A stretch of 11,676 nt of DNA, taken from assembly GCA_947447845.1 (NCBI GenBank), contig CANFNO010000038.1, forward strand, positions 1-11,676, in the 5' to 3' direction. The notes under the pieces were generated by a model. That model ran no database searches. It was not told the DNA's origin and saw nothing but the letters and a program-made list of their open reading frames with translations. How positions within the stretch are numbered: position 1 is the stretch's first letter; every line of letters begins with the position of its first letter. Of this stretch, positions 1-6,561 are shown one piece after another. This DNA is from Burkholderiales bacterium. GTDB taxonomy: Bacteria > Pseudomonadota > Gammaproteobacteria > Burkholderiales > Burkholderiaceae. The position numbers were made by a program, and so were the translations under genes.

Positions 1-87
1 ACATTGGCCTTTTCTGCGCTGATATTTTTCCTCGAGGCGGTGTTGCTGCGACCCCTGGAAAATCGGCTGAACCGGTGGCGTCCATGA
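1..87 (+). CDS. ABC transporter permease, NitT/TauT type (3' end only)
   Basis: Only the last 28 codons and the stop are present, in the frame starting at base 1. The peptide is a short hydrophobic stretch (LAFSALIFFLEAVLLRPLE) followed by a basic tail ending NRWRP. This pattern is common at the C-terminus of SsuC/TauC-like inner-membrane permeases, where the last helix is followed by a short cytoplasmic tail. The TGA stop overlaps the ATG of the next gene (ATGA), so the two are translationally coupled, and the ATPase that follows is of the matching family. The identification rests mostly on that neighbour. The substrate cannot be told. Confidence 0.65.
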   Translation, partial: TLAFSALIFFLEAVLLRPLENRLNRWRP

Positions 88-800
88 CACTCACTGTTGC
101 CATCCAGAACAAGCAATTTGCCAACGGCAATTGCGCTATCCGGGATCTGAGTTTCACCGCACGACCGGGTGAGTTTTTGGCCATAGTCGGCCCCTCGGGC
201 GCGGGAAAAACCACCTTGCTGAAAATCATCAGCGGGCTCGATACCGCATTTGAGGGCCAGTTGCAGTTGCCCTCCGCAGGCAAGGTCGGCTTCATGTTTC
301 AGGAGCCACGCCTCATGCCTTGGCTCACCGTGGCACAAAACCTGTGCCTGGTGGACAAGACGGCCACGGGTGCAAAACTAGCCGAGTCTTTGGCCAAGGT
401 GGGCCTGAAAGATTGCGCCGATCTGTTTCCCAACCAACTCTCGGGTGGCATGCAGCGCCGTGTGGCTTTGCTGCGCGCCTTTTCTGTAGCGCCCCAACTG
501 CTGTTGATGGACGAGCCCTTCCAATCACTGGACGCCCCGACAGCCGACCAACTGCGCGCCCATTTGCTGGAACTCTGGCAGGACACGAAGCCAACCGTAT
601 TGTTTGTGACGCACAACCTGCAGGAAGCGCTGGCCCTGGCAGACCGCGTCCTTTTTCTGAGCCCCGGGCCATCGCGCATCGCCCTGGATTTACCGCTGGA
701 ATTGCCAAGACCCCGCAACGTGGACTCTCCTGCCGTGCAATCTTTGGCGCAACAGTTGCTGCGAACATACCCGAACCTGCTCAAAGGCCGGGTGGACTAG
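84..800 (+). CDS. ABC transporter ATP-binding protein, NitT/TauT (SsuB/TauB-like) family
   Basis: Cytoplasmic ATPase that would power import through the permease encoded just upstream. Numbered from the ATG at 84 (238 residues), it has a complete nucleotide-binding domain: Walker A GPSGAGKT (about 36-43), Q-loop in FQEPRLMPW (about 72-80), signature LSGGM (119-123), Walker B LLLMDE (139-144) and switch histidine in VTHN (177). The Q-loop sequence QEPRLMPW is typical of the nitrate/sulfonate/taurine/bicarbonate importer group, and the length is normal. I prefer the ATG at 84 because it overlaps the upstream stop as ATGA and has GGTGG five bases before it; an in-frame GTG at 75 is possible. The gene converges on the next ATPase gene with only 31 bp between. 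Substrate unknown: sulfonates, nitrate, a pyrimidine or another small solute are all possible. A link to alcohol oxidation is not shown. Confidence 0.9.
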   Translation: MTLTVAIQNKQFANGNCAIRDLSFTARPGEFLAIVGPSGAGKTTLLKIISGLDTAFEGQLQLPSAGKVGFMFQEPRLMPWLTVAQNLCLVDKTATGAKLAESLAKVGLKDCADLFPNQLSGGMQRRVALLRAFSVAPQLLLMDEPFQSLDAPTADQLRAHLLELWQDTKPTVLFVTHNLQEALALADRVLFLSPGPSRIALDLPLELPRPRNVDSPAVQSLAQQLLRTYPNLLKGRVD

Positions 801-831
801 CAGTCCTGCGCCCTCCTCGCGAAGTGCGATT

Positions 832-1608
832 TCAGGCAGTTGGTTTTCCGCTGCGACTGCCTTGACACAACTTGAGAAACGCCTGCTCCAGGCTCAGTCC
901 ACCAGACTGCGCGATCAATTCGGACGGCACTCCGTCAAACACAATCTCGCCCTGGTTGAGCACCAGCACGCGATCGGCATTGGCCACTTCGTCCACCAGA
1001 TGCGTGGCCCAAAGCACTGCAACTTTGCCCTCTTGGGCGAGCGTCTCGACCGAGCGCATCAGGTCGTGGCGCGAGGCGGGGTCCAGCCCCACCGTGGCTT
1101 CGTCCATCAGCAAAAAGCTGGGCTGGTGCAAGAGCGCGCGAATCAGTTCCACCTTGCGCCGGTTCCCACCCGAGAGCGAACGCACGGCAACGCCCTCCTG
1201 ACCCTGCAGCCCGTGCTGTTCCAGCCCGGCTTGTATGCGTTGCAGCGCAGTCTTTCGCGCAATCCCATGCAGGTCCGTATGAAACAGCAGGTTGGCGCGG
1301 ATCGACAGGTCAAGATCCAATGACGATTGCTGGAACACCACGCCGAGTCCGGCCAGCGCCTTGGGCGCATCCTTGCGGATATCAAAACCCAGCACCGACA
1401 AGTCGCCTTTATCCGGCACGAACAGCCCACTGAGTAATTGCACCAGGGTCGACTTGCCCGCGCCATTGGGGCCCAGCAGGGCCACGAACTGACCGGGGTA
1501 GAGCGAGATGCTGACCGACTTGAGCGCGACCTTGGCGCCATAGGATTTCTGCAGCGCGGTGGCGATCAGCACTGGCGTGGTTTGTTCGGTTTTTTCAGGG
1601 TGCGTCAT
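832..1608 (-). CDS. ABC transporter ATPase of the PQQ-alcohol-dehydrogenase-associated (PedA-like, ABC-2) type
   Basis: A 258-residue ATPase with Walker A GPNGAGKST (46-54), Q-loop FQQSSLD (Gln93), signature LSGGN (145-149), Walker B LLMDE (166-170) and switch His203 in ATH. The DRI/ABC-2 style Walker A (PNGAGKST), the phrase MDEATVGLDPASR and the overall sequence fit the subfamily that co-occurs with PQQ-dependent alcohol dehydrogenases (PedA-like; related ABC genes lie in lanthanide-utilisation loci). Such ATPases normally sit in an operon with an ABC-2 permease and often a beta-propeller protein. Here the propeller gene is divergent (142 bp away) and no ABC-2 permease follows: the next gene, 31 bp downstream, converges on it. 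The ATG at 1608 has no clear Shine-Dalgarno sequence, but no other start precedes the conserved domain. A possible sigma-54 promoter lies at 1632-1648. Family assignment is firm; the exported or imported substrate is unknown. Confidence 0.85.
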   Translation of the reverse strand: MTHPEKTEQTTPVLIATALQKSYGAKVALKSVSISLYPGQFVALLGPNGAGKSTLVQLLSGLFVPDKGDLSVLGFDIRKDAPKALAGLGVVFQQSSLDLDLSIRANLLFHTDLHGIARKTALQRIQAGLEQHGLQGQEGVAVRSLSGGNRRKVELIRALLHQPSFLLMDEATVGLDPASRHDLMRSVETLAQEGKVAVLWATHLVDEVANADRVLVLNQGEIVFDGVPSELIAQSGGLSLEQAFLKLCQGSRSGKPTA

Positions 1609-1631
1609 AGGCGTTGAAGTCTAACCGTGTG

Positions 1632-1648
1632 CAGCAGGAACTGTGCCC
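1632..1648 (-). promoter_or_regulatory. Possible sigma-54 (-24/-12) promoter of the PedA-like ATPase gene
   Basis: On the minus strand the sequence reads GGGCACA-GTTC-CTGCT, with the required GG-N10-GC spacing (GG at 1647-1646, GC at 1635-1634). The consensus is TGGCACG-N4-TTGCA/T. The -24 half is good and the -12 half has one mismatch in TTGC. The predicted start near 1622 leaves a leader of about 14 nt. It is weaker than the other sigma-54 sites in the window and could be a chance match. Confidence 0.45.
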
Positions 1649-1686
1649 GCAAGGGGTCACCTAGGCAACCACTGCAACGGCGGCAT

Positions 1687-1704
1687 TTGGCATATATATT
1701 GCGG
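1687..1704 (+). promoter_or_regulatory. Sigma-54 (-24/-12) promoter of the beta-propeller gene
   Basis: The sequence TTGGCATATATATTGCGG holds GG (1689-1690), exactly ten bases, then GC (1701-1702), which is the hallmark of sigma-54 RNA polymerase. It fits the consensus TGGCACG-N4-TTGCA/T well. The expected start is near 1714, giving a leader of about 37 nt before the ATG at 1751. Outside the 4-nt spacer it is identical to the promoter in front of the alcohol dehydrogenase gene (11026-11043), which argues strongly against coincidence. Confidence 0.8.
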
Positions 1705-1750
1705 TTTGGATCTACACATGTCCGACGTGACACACAAGAAAGAGACAACT

Positions 1751-2722
1751 ATGCAATCCCGTTTTCCCCGCGCCTTGTTGGCCAGCGCCAGCGTGATGTT
1801 GGCAATCATGAGCCTGCCTAGCCATGCCGATGTATTCGTCAGCAGCGAAAAAGACAACGCCATCTTGCAAATGGATGGCGAGGGCAAGGTGATTCGATCG
1901 ATCCCTGTCTGCCAGCGCCCGCGCCACATGGCCTGGGCCAATGCTGGGAAGCAAATCATGACGGCCTGTGGCGACAGCGACCAGATCGGCATCGTGGATG
2001 TGGCGACCGGCAAGCTGATAGACAATCTCCCCACCGCCGAGAGTCCTGAGATCTTTGCCCTGTCCCCGGACTCCAAAACAGCCTATGTCTCGATCGAAGA
2101 CGGCAGCCAACTCGCGGCCTACGACGTGGCCAGCAAGAAGCCACTCTTCTCTGTGAAAACCGGGGCCGAGCCTGAGGGCGTTCTGGCCACCGCTGATGGC
2201 AAGTGGGTATTCGTGACATCGGAGGTTGCCAACTCCGTTTACAAAGTCGATGTGGCGACGCGCAAATCAGTCGGCCAAGTCAAGACCGGCATGCGCCCGC
2301 GCCGCTTTGCCATCACACCCGACGCGACCGAGTTGTGGGTCACCAATGAACTCGGCTCCAGCGTCAGCATCATTGACACCGCCGCCATGAAGGTCAAGCA
2401 GACGCTGAAGTTCGAAGTCAAAGGCATGCGATCTTCAGACATCACACCGGTCGGAATGCTGATGAGTACAGACGCCAAGACCGTCTGGGTGGCACTGGGT
2501 CGCGCCAACCATGTGGCCGAAGTGGATGTGGCCACACGCACAGTGCGCGGTCTGGCCCTGGTCGGCAAACGAGCCTGGGGGCTGGCACTGAATAAGGATG
2601 GCTCGCGCCTGTACGTGGCCAACGGCCAGTCGGACGACATGACCATCATCGACACCGCCAGCCGCAAGGCTCTCAAGACGGTGCCGGTGGGGCGTGAACC
2701 CCACTCGATTTTGGTGAACTGA
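1751..2722 (+). CDS. Secreted YVTN beta-propeller protein, PQQ-dependent-catabolism-associated family
   Basis: A 323-residue exported protein. An N-terminal signal peptide (basic MQSRFPR, a hydrophobic core, then the cleavage motif SHA before Asp27) sends it to the periplasm. The rest is a string of beta-propeller blades, each with a phrase such as WVTNELGSSVSIIDTA, VFVTSEVANSVYKVDVAT or LYVANGQSDDMTIIDTAS. These are YVTN/NHL-like repeats, enough for about seven blades. This single-domain propeller family is found beside quinoprotein alcohol dehydrogenases and PedA-type ABC genes. Its molecular role is not settled; binding of the enzyme, cofactor or metal is plausible. The ATG at 1751 is chosen because it starts the signal peptide and follows a purine-rich AAGAAAGAGA; the frame stays open upstream to 1643 but that part has no secretion features. 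The gene has its own sigma-54 promoter, and its 3' end converges on the periplasmic binding protein gene. Confidence 0.85.
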   Translation: MQSRFPRALLASASVMLAIMSLPSHADVFVSSEKDNAILQMDGEGKVIRSIPVCQRPRHMAWANAGKQIMTACGDSDQIGIVDVATGKLIDNLPTAESPEIFALSPDSKTAYVSIEDGSQLAAYDVASKKPLFSVKTGAEPEGVLATADGKWVFVTSEVANSVYKVDVATRKSVGQVKTGMRPRRFAITPDATELWVTNELGSSVSIIDTAAMKVKQTLKFEVKGMRSSDITPVGMLMSTDAKTVWVALGRANHVAEVDVATRTVRGLALVGKRAWGLALNKDGSRLYVANGQSDDMTIIDTASRKALKTVPVGREPHSILVN

Positions 2723-2738
2723 GTGACCCGCAGCGCAG

Positions 2739-2768
2739 GCGCAGCGCTGAGGCTGCCGCCCGCTGCGC
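2739..2768. terminator. GC-rich hairpin between convergent genes, possible bidirectional terminator
   Basis: A perfect 8-bp inverted repeat, GCGCAGCG (2739-2746) and CGCTGCGC (2761-2768), with a 14-nt loop. It fills the 54-bp gap between the convergent propeller and binding-protein genes. Neither side has a clear T-run, so if it terminates transcription it does so as a roadblock or in both directions with low efficiency. It may only protect 3' ends. Confidence 0.45.
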
Positions 2769-2776
2769 ACAGAGAA

Positions 2777-3667
2777 TTAAGGGGCTGCCAAAGTCAGGCC
2801 ATGCGCCTGGAATATCTTTAGCAACTCGCCACTGGCACGCAGGCTATCCAATGCGCCATCCAACAGTCCAGCGAGTTCCTTGTTGTCCGCCTTCACGGCC
2901 ATTCCCAGGGGCCAGCCGTTTGGTGGAACACCGGGCATGGTGAGTTTGGAAAAAGCCCAGTCCTTGCGTTCGAGTTTTAAAGCAAAGATGGCAGCTTCGG
3001 CTTGCGCCAAAGACACATATGCGGCGTCCGCCTTACCCTCAAGCACCATCTTGGCAGCATCGATGCCGCTCTTGTAAAGCGACACGCGATCACGCAGCAA
3101 ACCGCCCTTGTAACCCATCATGGCGCTGGCAGCCCCCGTGCCTTGCTCGACCACAATCTTGCGGCCCTCAAGGTCTTCGGGGTTGTACACCTGCTCCAGG
3201 TTTTTGGGGTTGTGCAAAACCACCAAATGCTCCCGCGCATAGGGCGCAAAGATGAAGGCCTGCCGGTTTTGCTCCATGAAATATTTGTCCACCGGCACAT
3301 GCAACATGACGTCTGCCGGGCCATAGCCCAGGTAGTGCCCTTTCCAGACCATATTGCGCAAATCGTCGCCCATGTTCTCACCCGCATCAAAGGGCAAATA
3401 CGAGGGGCTGAGTTGCAACGCCCGGGCCAGGGCCTGGCCCAGACTCACGTCCAAACCAGTCATCTTGGCCATGTTGCCATCGGAGTAGGGGTCGTTCTCT
3501 TTGTAGAGTGCAATCTTCAGCACGCCACTCGCGCGGATTTTTTCCATCGCGCTTTTTTCCTGTGCCATCGCCATGGGCGAAAGACCCAGTGCCAGTGGCA
3601 AAGCAGCAGCAATAAAGCTCCTGCGTTGCATAAGGCCCGATGTGCTCGGGTTGGAACGACGATTCAT
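2777..3667 (-). CDS. Quinoprotein-dehydrogenase-associated periplasmic binding protein (XoxJ/MoxJ-like)
   Basis: A 296-residue exported protein with an ABC-importer solute-binding fold (SBP family 3 type). The N-terminus carries a twin-arginine-like motif (QRRSFIAA, residues 14-21), a hydrophobic core and a cleavage site after AMA (about residue 35), so export may be by Tat. The mature domain starts KIRASGVLKIALYKENDPYSD and contains GLDVSLGQALARAL, both typical of this fold. Quinoprotein clusters carry such proteins without a transporter (MxaJ/XoxJ/PedG-like); they are thought to help activate the apo-dehydrogenase rather than import a solute, and the XoxJ structure supports this. AGGAG lies five bases before the ATG at 3667. 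The gene follows pedF by 46 bp on the same strand, so the two probably form one operon under the promoter at 4246-4262. Family assignment is strong; the assembly role is from relatives. Confidence 0.85.
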   Translation of the reverse strand: MNRRSNPSTSGLMQRRSFIAAALPLALGLSPMAMAQEKSAMEKIRASGVLKIALYKENDPYSDGNMAKMTGLDVSLGQALARALQLSPSYLPFDAGENMGDDLRNMVWKGHYLGYGPADVMLHVPVDKYFMEQNRQAFIFAPYAREHLVVLHNPKNLEQVYNPEDLEGRKIVVEQGTGAASAMMGYKGGLLRDRVSLYKSGIDAAKMVLEGKADAAYVSLAQAEAAIFALKLERKDWAFSKLTMPGVPPNGWPLGMAVKADNKELAGLLDGALDSLRASGELLKIFQAHGLTLAAP

Positions 3668-3713
3668 TGAGTCTCCTGATTGTTTTTGTGCAAGTCCAAG
3701 CGCCCGGCGAAAC

Positions 3714-4202
3714 TTAGGGTTCGCGGCGGGTTTCCAGATAAGTCTTGATGGACCACATGGCTTCCTGGGTCAGTATGCCTTCAAACGGAGGCATATAAAC
3801 ACGGCCATCACGGGTGCGGCCACGACGCACGGTCGAGACAAAGTAGTCGTTGATTTCCTGGAAGCAGGCCAGTTTCTTCTCGTCGCTGCCCAGGCTCATG
3901 CAGTCGTTATCCAGTTTGCGCAAATCCGGCGAGATACCGCCAGAAATAGCCTCCAGGCCATGGCAGCGGGCGCAGTTCTGGTTATAGGCCGAACTGCCGA
4001 TACGCAATGCTTCGGTATGGGCTTCACCCTTGGAGTAGGGATTGTTTTCCAGCCACTTATCGCCCAATTGCGGCAGCGTATGGGTGTCCACGGACTGTGG
4101 CACCACGTCGCCGTGGGCCATGGCAAGCATGCTTCCCAGGGACAGGCAGGCGGCCAGACCGGCCGTTATCCAGAGACTGCGTTTGTTGAAAAAAGTTTTC
4201 AT
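3714..4202 (-). CDS. pedF: Cytochrome c-550 PedF, electron acceptor of PQQ alcohol dehydrogenase
   Basis: Periplasmic mono-haem cytochrome c of 162 residues. A signal peptide (MKTFFNKRSL, a hydrophobic core, AMA about residue 29) is followed by HGDVVPQSVDT, the haem site CARCH (77-81) and the distal methionine in VYMPPFEG (Met137). The block YNQNCARCHGLEAISGGISPDL and the C-terminal MPPFEG...QEAMWSIKTYLE match the PedF family, the direct electron acceptor of ethanol/methanol quinoproteins; it would pass electrons to a terminal oxidase. Two extra cysteines (101 and 113) may form a disulfide. The start at 4202 is chosen because it begins the signal peptide; the frame is open upstream to 4307, but that stretch lacks any secretion signal and covers the sigma-54 promoter. 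It is the first gene of a probable operon with the XoxJ-like gene and is divergent from the activator gene. Confidence 0.85.
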   Translation of the reverse strand: MKTFFNKRSLWITAGLAACLSLGSMLAMAHGDVVPQSVDTHTLPQLGDKWLENNPYSKGEAHTEALRIGSSAYNQNCARCHGLEAISGGISPDLRKLDNDCMSLGSDEKKLACFQEINDYFVSTVRRGRTRDGRVYMPPFEGILTQEAMWSIKTYLETRREP

Positions 4203-4245
4203 GGTGTTGTCTACCTCGACCTCTTTGTTGCGAATTCTCATAGGT

Positions 4246-4262
4246 TTGCAAATATCGGGCCA
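4246..4262 (-). promoter_or_regulatory. Sigma-54 (-24/-12) promoter of pedF and the XoxJ-like gene
   Basis: Read on the minus strand the site is TGGCCCG-ATAT-TTGCA, which differs from the consensus TGGCACG-N4-TTGCA at one position. GG (4261-4260), N10 and GC (4249-4248) have the exact spacing. The predicted start is near 4236, giving a leader of about 34 nt before the ATG at 4202. It faces away from a second sigma-54 site at 4323-4338. Confidence 0.8.
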
Positions 4263-4289
4263 GGAAAATGACCCCTTCATGTCGTCCGT

Positions 4290-4306
4290 TGTCCCAAATT
4301 GACGCA
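4290..4306. promoter_or_regulatory. Candidate activator-binding site shared by the divergent pedF and activator promoters
   Basis: The 17-mer TGTCCCAAATTGACGCA matches TGTTCCAATTTGACGCA at 11148-11164 at 15 of 17 positions. It sits midway between the two divergent sigma-54 promoters, about 28 bp upstream of the -24 element of pedF and 17 bp upstream of that of the activator gene. Enhancer-type activators bind such upstream sites. That this one binds the AcoR-like protein is inferred from position and repetition only. Confidence 0.5.
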
Positions 4307-4322
4307 CACATCAGCCAGCAGT

Positions 4323-4338
4323 CGGCCCGCATATTGCA
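4323..4338 (+). promoter_or_regulatory. Sigma-54 (-24/-12) promoter of the AcoR-like activator gene (autoregulation)
   Basis: The sequence CGGCCCG-CATA-TTGCA has GG (4324-4325), N10, GC (4336-4337) and a perfect TTGCA -12 box. The start would lie near 4349, just upstream of the GGAG ribosome-binding site at 4363-4366. It is nearly a mirror image of the pedF promoter. A sigma-54 promoter in front of a sigma-54 activator implies positive autoregulation. Confidence 0.65.
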
Positions 4339-4374
4339 CCTGATTGATGGTTGTTACAAAACGGAGCAAAATGA

Positions 4375-6561
4375 ATGGAGAATATTTCAGAAACTAGAAG
4401 TCACACCGACCAGATCATTGATGCCTCTGCCTTTGGTGACGTGAGTCATTTGGTCGGGGGCGGCGCAGGTTGGATGGATGTGACTGCCGGAGACACGATG
4501 ACCCAGCAAAGCCTCGTTGGAGCGGGCGGGAAGCCATATGGCCCCTTGATCTCGCCCCCTTTGAATAGTCCTGAGCACAAGATGCTGATCGGGACTTCGC
4601 GAGAGCGTTCCCAGGCGTTTGGCCTGCGCGAAGTGGACGCTCCCGACTACTCCATCGCTGCACGCGGCCAGATGCTTCAGGCGCTGGAAGAAAACCGTTT
4701 TCTGTACCAGCATGCCGCGCCCATCATGGAGACGCTGTACCACCAGATCGCAAACACGCAAAGCATGGTGCTGCTGACCGCCCGTAGCGGCATGATTCTG
4801 CATTCATTGGGCGACGACGACTTTCTGGAAAAAGCCTCGCAAGTAGCCCTGGCGCCGGGCGTCGATTGGTCGGAAAAAAACAAGGGCACCAACGCCATCG
4901 GCACGGCACTGGCTGAAGAACATCCAGTGGTAGTGCATGGTGAACAGCACTTTCTAGCGGCAAACCGCTTTTTGACTTGCTCTTGTACGCCAATTTTCGA
5001 CCCCTACGGCAAAGTCATTGGTGCGCTTGATGTAACCGGCGACCACCGCAGCTACCACCAGCACACCATGGCCCTGGCGCGCATGTCGGCTCAGATGATT
5101 GAGAACCACATGTTTGCCGACGTGTTTACCAAGGAAGTCATCGTGCGTTTTCACGCGCGCGCGGAGTTTCTGGGCACGCTGATGGAAGGCATTGCCGTCT
5201 TCAATACCGAAGGGCGTTTTGTCACAGCCAACCGCAGCGCGCAATTTCAGTTGGGCTTGTCAGTCAACGCGCTGGGTGCACACACTTTCTCCTCGCTGTT
5301 TGGTTTGGCCATTTCGCAGTTTCTCGACCGTGCGCGCGGCGCCGTCGGCCGGCCTGTGACACTGTGCCTGCACAACGGCGTGACGGTGTGCTGCCTGAGC
5401 GATGTGAAAGCGCGTCGCAGCTTCGAGGTCATGGACTTTATGCCGCAGCAAAGCGCTGCCGAGCCCGCGGCTGCAATCGCCGAGCCTCGGGCGCAGCAAA
5501 GTGCCAAGCCCGCGACACAGAAGGAGTCGCTGTCCAGCCTACGCTATCTGGATACCGGGGACCCGCAAATTTCCGCGGTGATTCAAAAGTTGCACAAGAT
5601 TCGCGGCCGTGACATCCCGGTCATGATTTTGGGCGAGACCGGCACCGGCAAGGATTTGCTGGCACAAGCCATTCACAACGACTCGCCACGTGCCGGCAAC
5701 AACTTTGTCTCGGTCAACTGCGCCTCGATTCCTGAAACACTGATCGAGTCCGAGCTTTTCGGCTACGAAGAAGGTGCATTTACCGGCGCCAAGCGCAAAG
5801 GCTCGGTCGGCAAGGTGTTGTTTGCCAATGGCGGCACACTGTTTCTGGACGAAATCGGCGATATGCCCAAGCATTTGCAAGCCCGTTTGTTGCGCGTGCT
5901 GCAGGAGCGCAAGGTCAGCCCCCTCGGTGCCGGCAAAGAGATAGAGGTGGACGTGGCGGTGATTTGCGCGACCAACAAAAACCTCAAGGAGATGATCGCC
6001 CGGGGTGAGTTCCGCGAGGACTTGTATTACCGGCTGAATGGCCTGGTGGTGCGCCTGCCCGCATTGCGCGAACGCCAGGATCTGGAAGTCGTAACCCGCA
6101 AAATTCTTGCGAGCGTGTGCCACTCTGCCACACCCATGGGCATCTCTGAAGAAGTGATGTCGCTGTTCCACCACTTCCCCTGGCCCGGCAACTTCCGCCA
6201 ATTGTTCAATCTGTTGCGCACTGCGGTCGTCATGGCCGGTTGCGCCGAAGAAATCTTGTTGCAACATCTGCCCGACGACTTCCTGGACGAGGTGGAAATG
6301 GCTGATTTGGTGTTGCCACGCGCCTCGCTTGCCCAGGTTGACATGGCCCAGACGGCTCCCGAGCCGGTGAAGGAGGCCCTGCGCACCGGTGCGCCCTTGC
6401 GCTTTGAATCAACCAAACTGGAAAACGTGGCGTTGGAAGCGATGGCGCAGGCCTTGCGCTCTACCGGTGGCAATGTCTCGGTGGCCGCGAAGATGCTGGG
6501 CGTTTCTCGCAACACGATTTATCGCAAGAAAGCCCTGCTGCCTGCGGATGTGTGGGGGTGA
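4375..6561 (+). CDS. AcoR-like sigma-54-dependent transcriptional activator (GAF, AAA+, Fis-type HTH)
   Basis: A 728-residue enhancer-binding protein. Residues 1-100 are a poorly conserved leader. A GAF-type sensory domain spans about 110-245 and includes the AcoR-family phrase LTCSCTPIFDPYGKVIGALDVTGD (CxC at 202-204). A PAS-like segment (about 260-355, EGIAVFNTEGRFVTANRSA) and an Ala/Gln-rich linker follow. The AAA+ domain (about 390-630) has Walker A GETGTGKD (420-427), the sigma-54 contact loop GAFTGA (467-472), Walker B TLFLDE (488-493), REDLYYRLN (547-555) and WPGNFRQL (603-610). A Fis-type helix-turn-helix ends the protein (about 695-720). All catalytic elements are intact. There is no receiver domain, so it should answer directly to a small molecule, as AcoR-type regulators do. 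The ATG at 4375 has GGAG eight bases upstream. Its position among quinoprotein genes with sigma-54 promoters makes it their likely activator. The ligand is unknown; acetoin need not be it. Confidence 0.9.
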   Translation: MENISETRSHTDQIIDASAFGDVSHLVGGGAGWMDVTAGDTMTQQSLVGAGGKPYGPLISPPLNSPEHKMLIGTSRERSQAFGLREVDAPDYSIAARGQMLQALEENRFLYQHAAPIMETLYHQIANTQSMVLLTARSGMILHSLGDDDFLEKASQVALAPGVDWSEKNKGTNAIGTALAEEHPVVVHGEQHFLAANRFLTCSCTPIFDPYGKVIGALDVTGDHRSYHQHTMALARMSAQMIENHMFADVFTKEVIVRFHARAEFLGTLMEGIAVFNTEGRFVTANRSAQFQLGLSVNALGAHTFSSLFGLAISQFLDRARGAVGRPVTLCLHNGVTVCCLSDVKARRSFEVMDFMPQQSAAEPAAAIAEPRAQQSAKPATQKESLSSLRYLDTGDPQISAVIQKLHKIRGRDIPVMILGETGTGKDLLAQAIHNDSPRAGNNFVSVNCASIPETLIESELFGYEEGAFTGAKRKGSVGKVLFANGGTLFLDEIGDMPKHLQARLLRVLQERKVSPLGAGKEIEVDVAVICATNKNLKEMIARGEFREDLYYRLNGLVVRLPALRERQDLEVVTRKILASVCHSATPMGISEEVMSLFHHFPWPGNFRQLFNLLRTAVVMAGCAEEILLQHLPDDFLDEVEMADLVLPRASLAQVDMAQTAPEPVKEALRTGAPLRFESTKLENVALEAMAQALRSTGGNVSVAAKMLGVSRNTIYRKKALLPADVWG

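Noticed and set aside
1643..1750. Upstream extension of the beta-propeller gene to 1643
   Set aside because: The extra 36 codons would cover the sigma-54 promoter and place the signal peptide internally.
3002..3670. Open frame of 222 codons opposite the XoxJ-like gene
   Set aside because: Composition is typical of an antisense shadow (many His/Gln), with no conserved motif; the minus-strand frame has signal peptide, Shine-Dalgarno and family motifs.
4203..4307. Upstream extension of pedF to 4307
   Set aside because: It would run across the sigma-54 promoter and candidate enhancer, and would bury the signal peptide.
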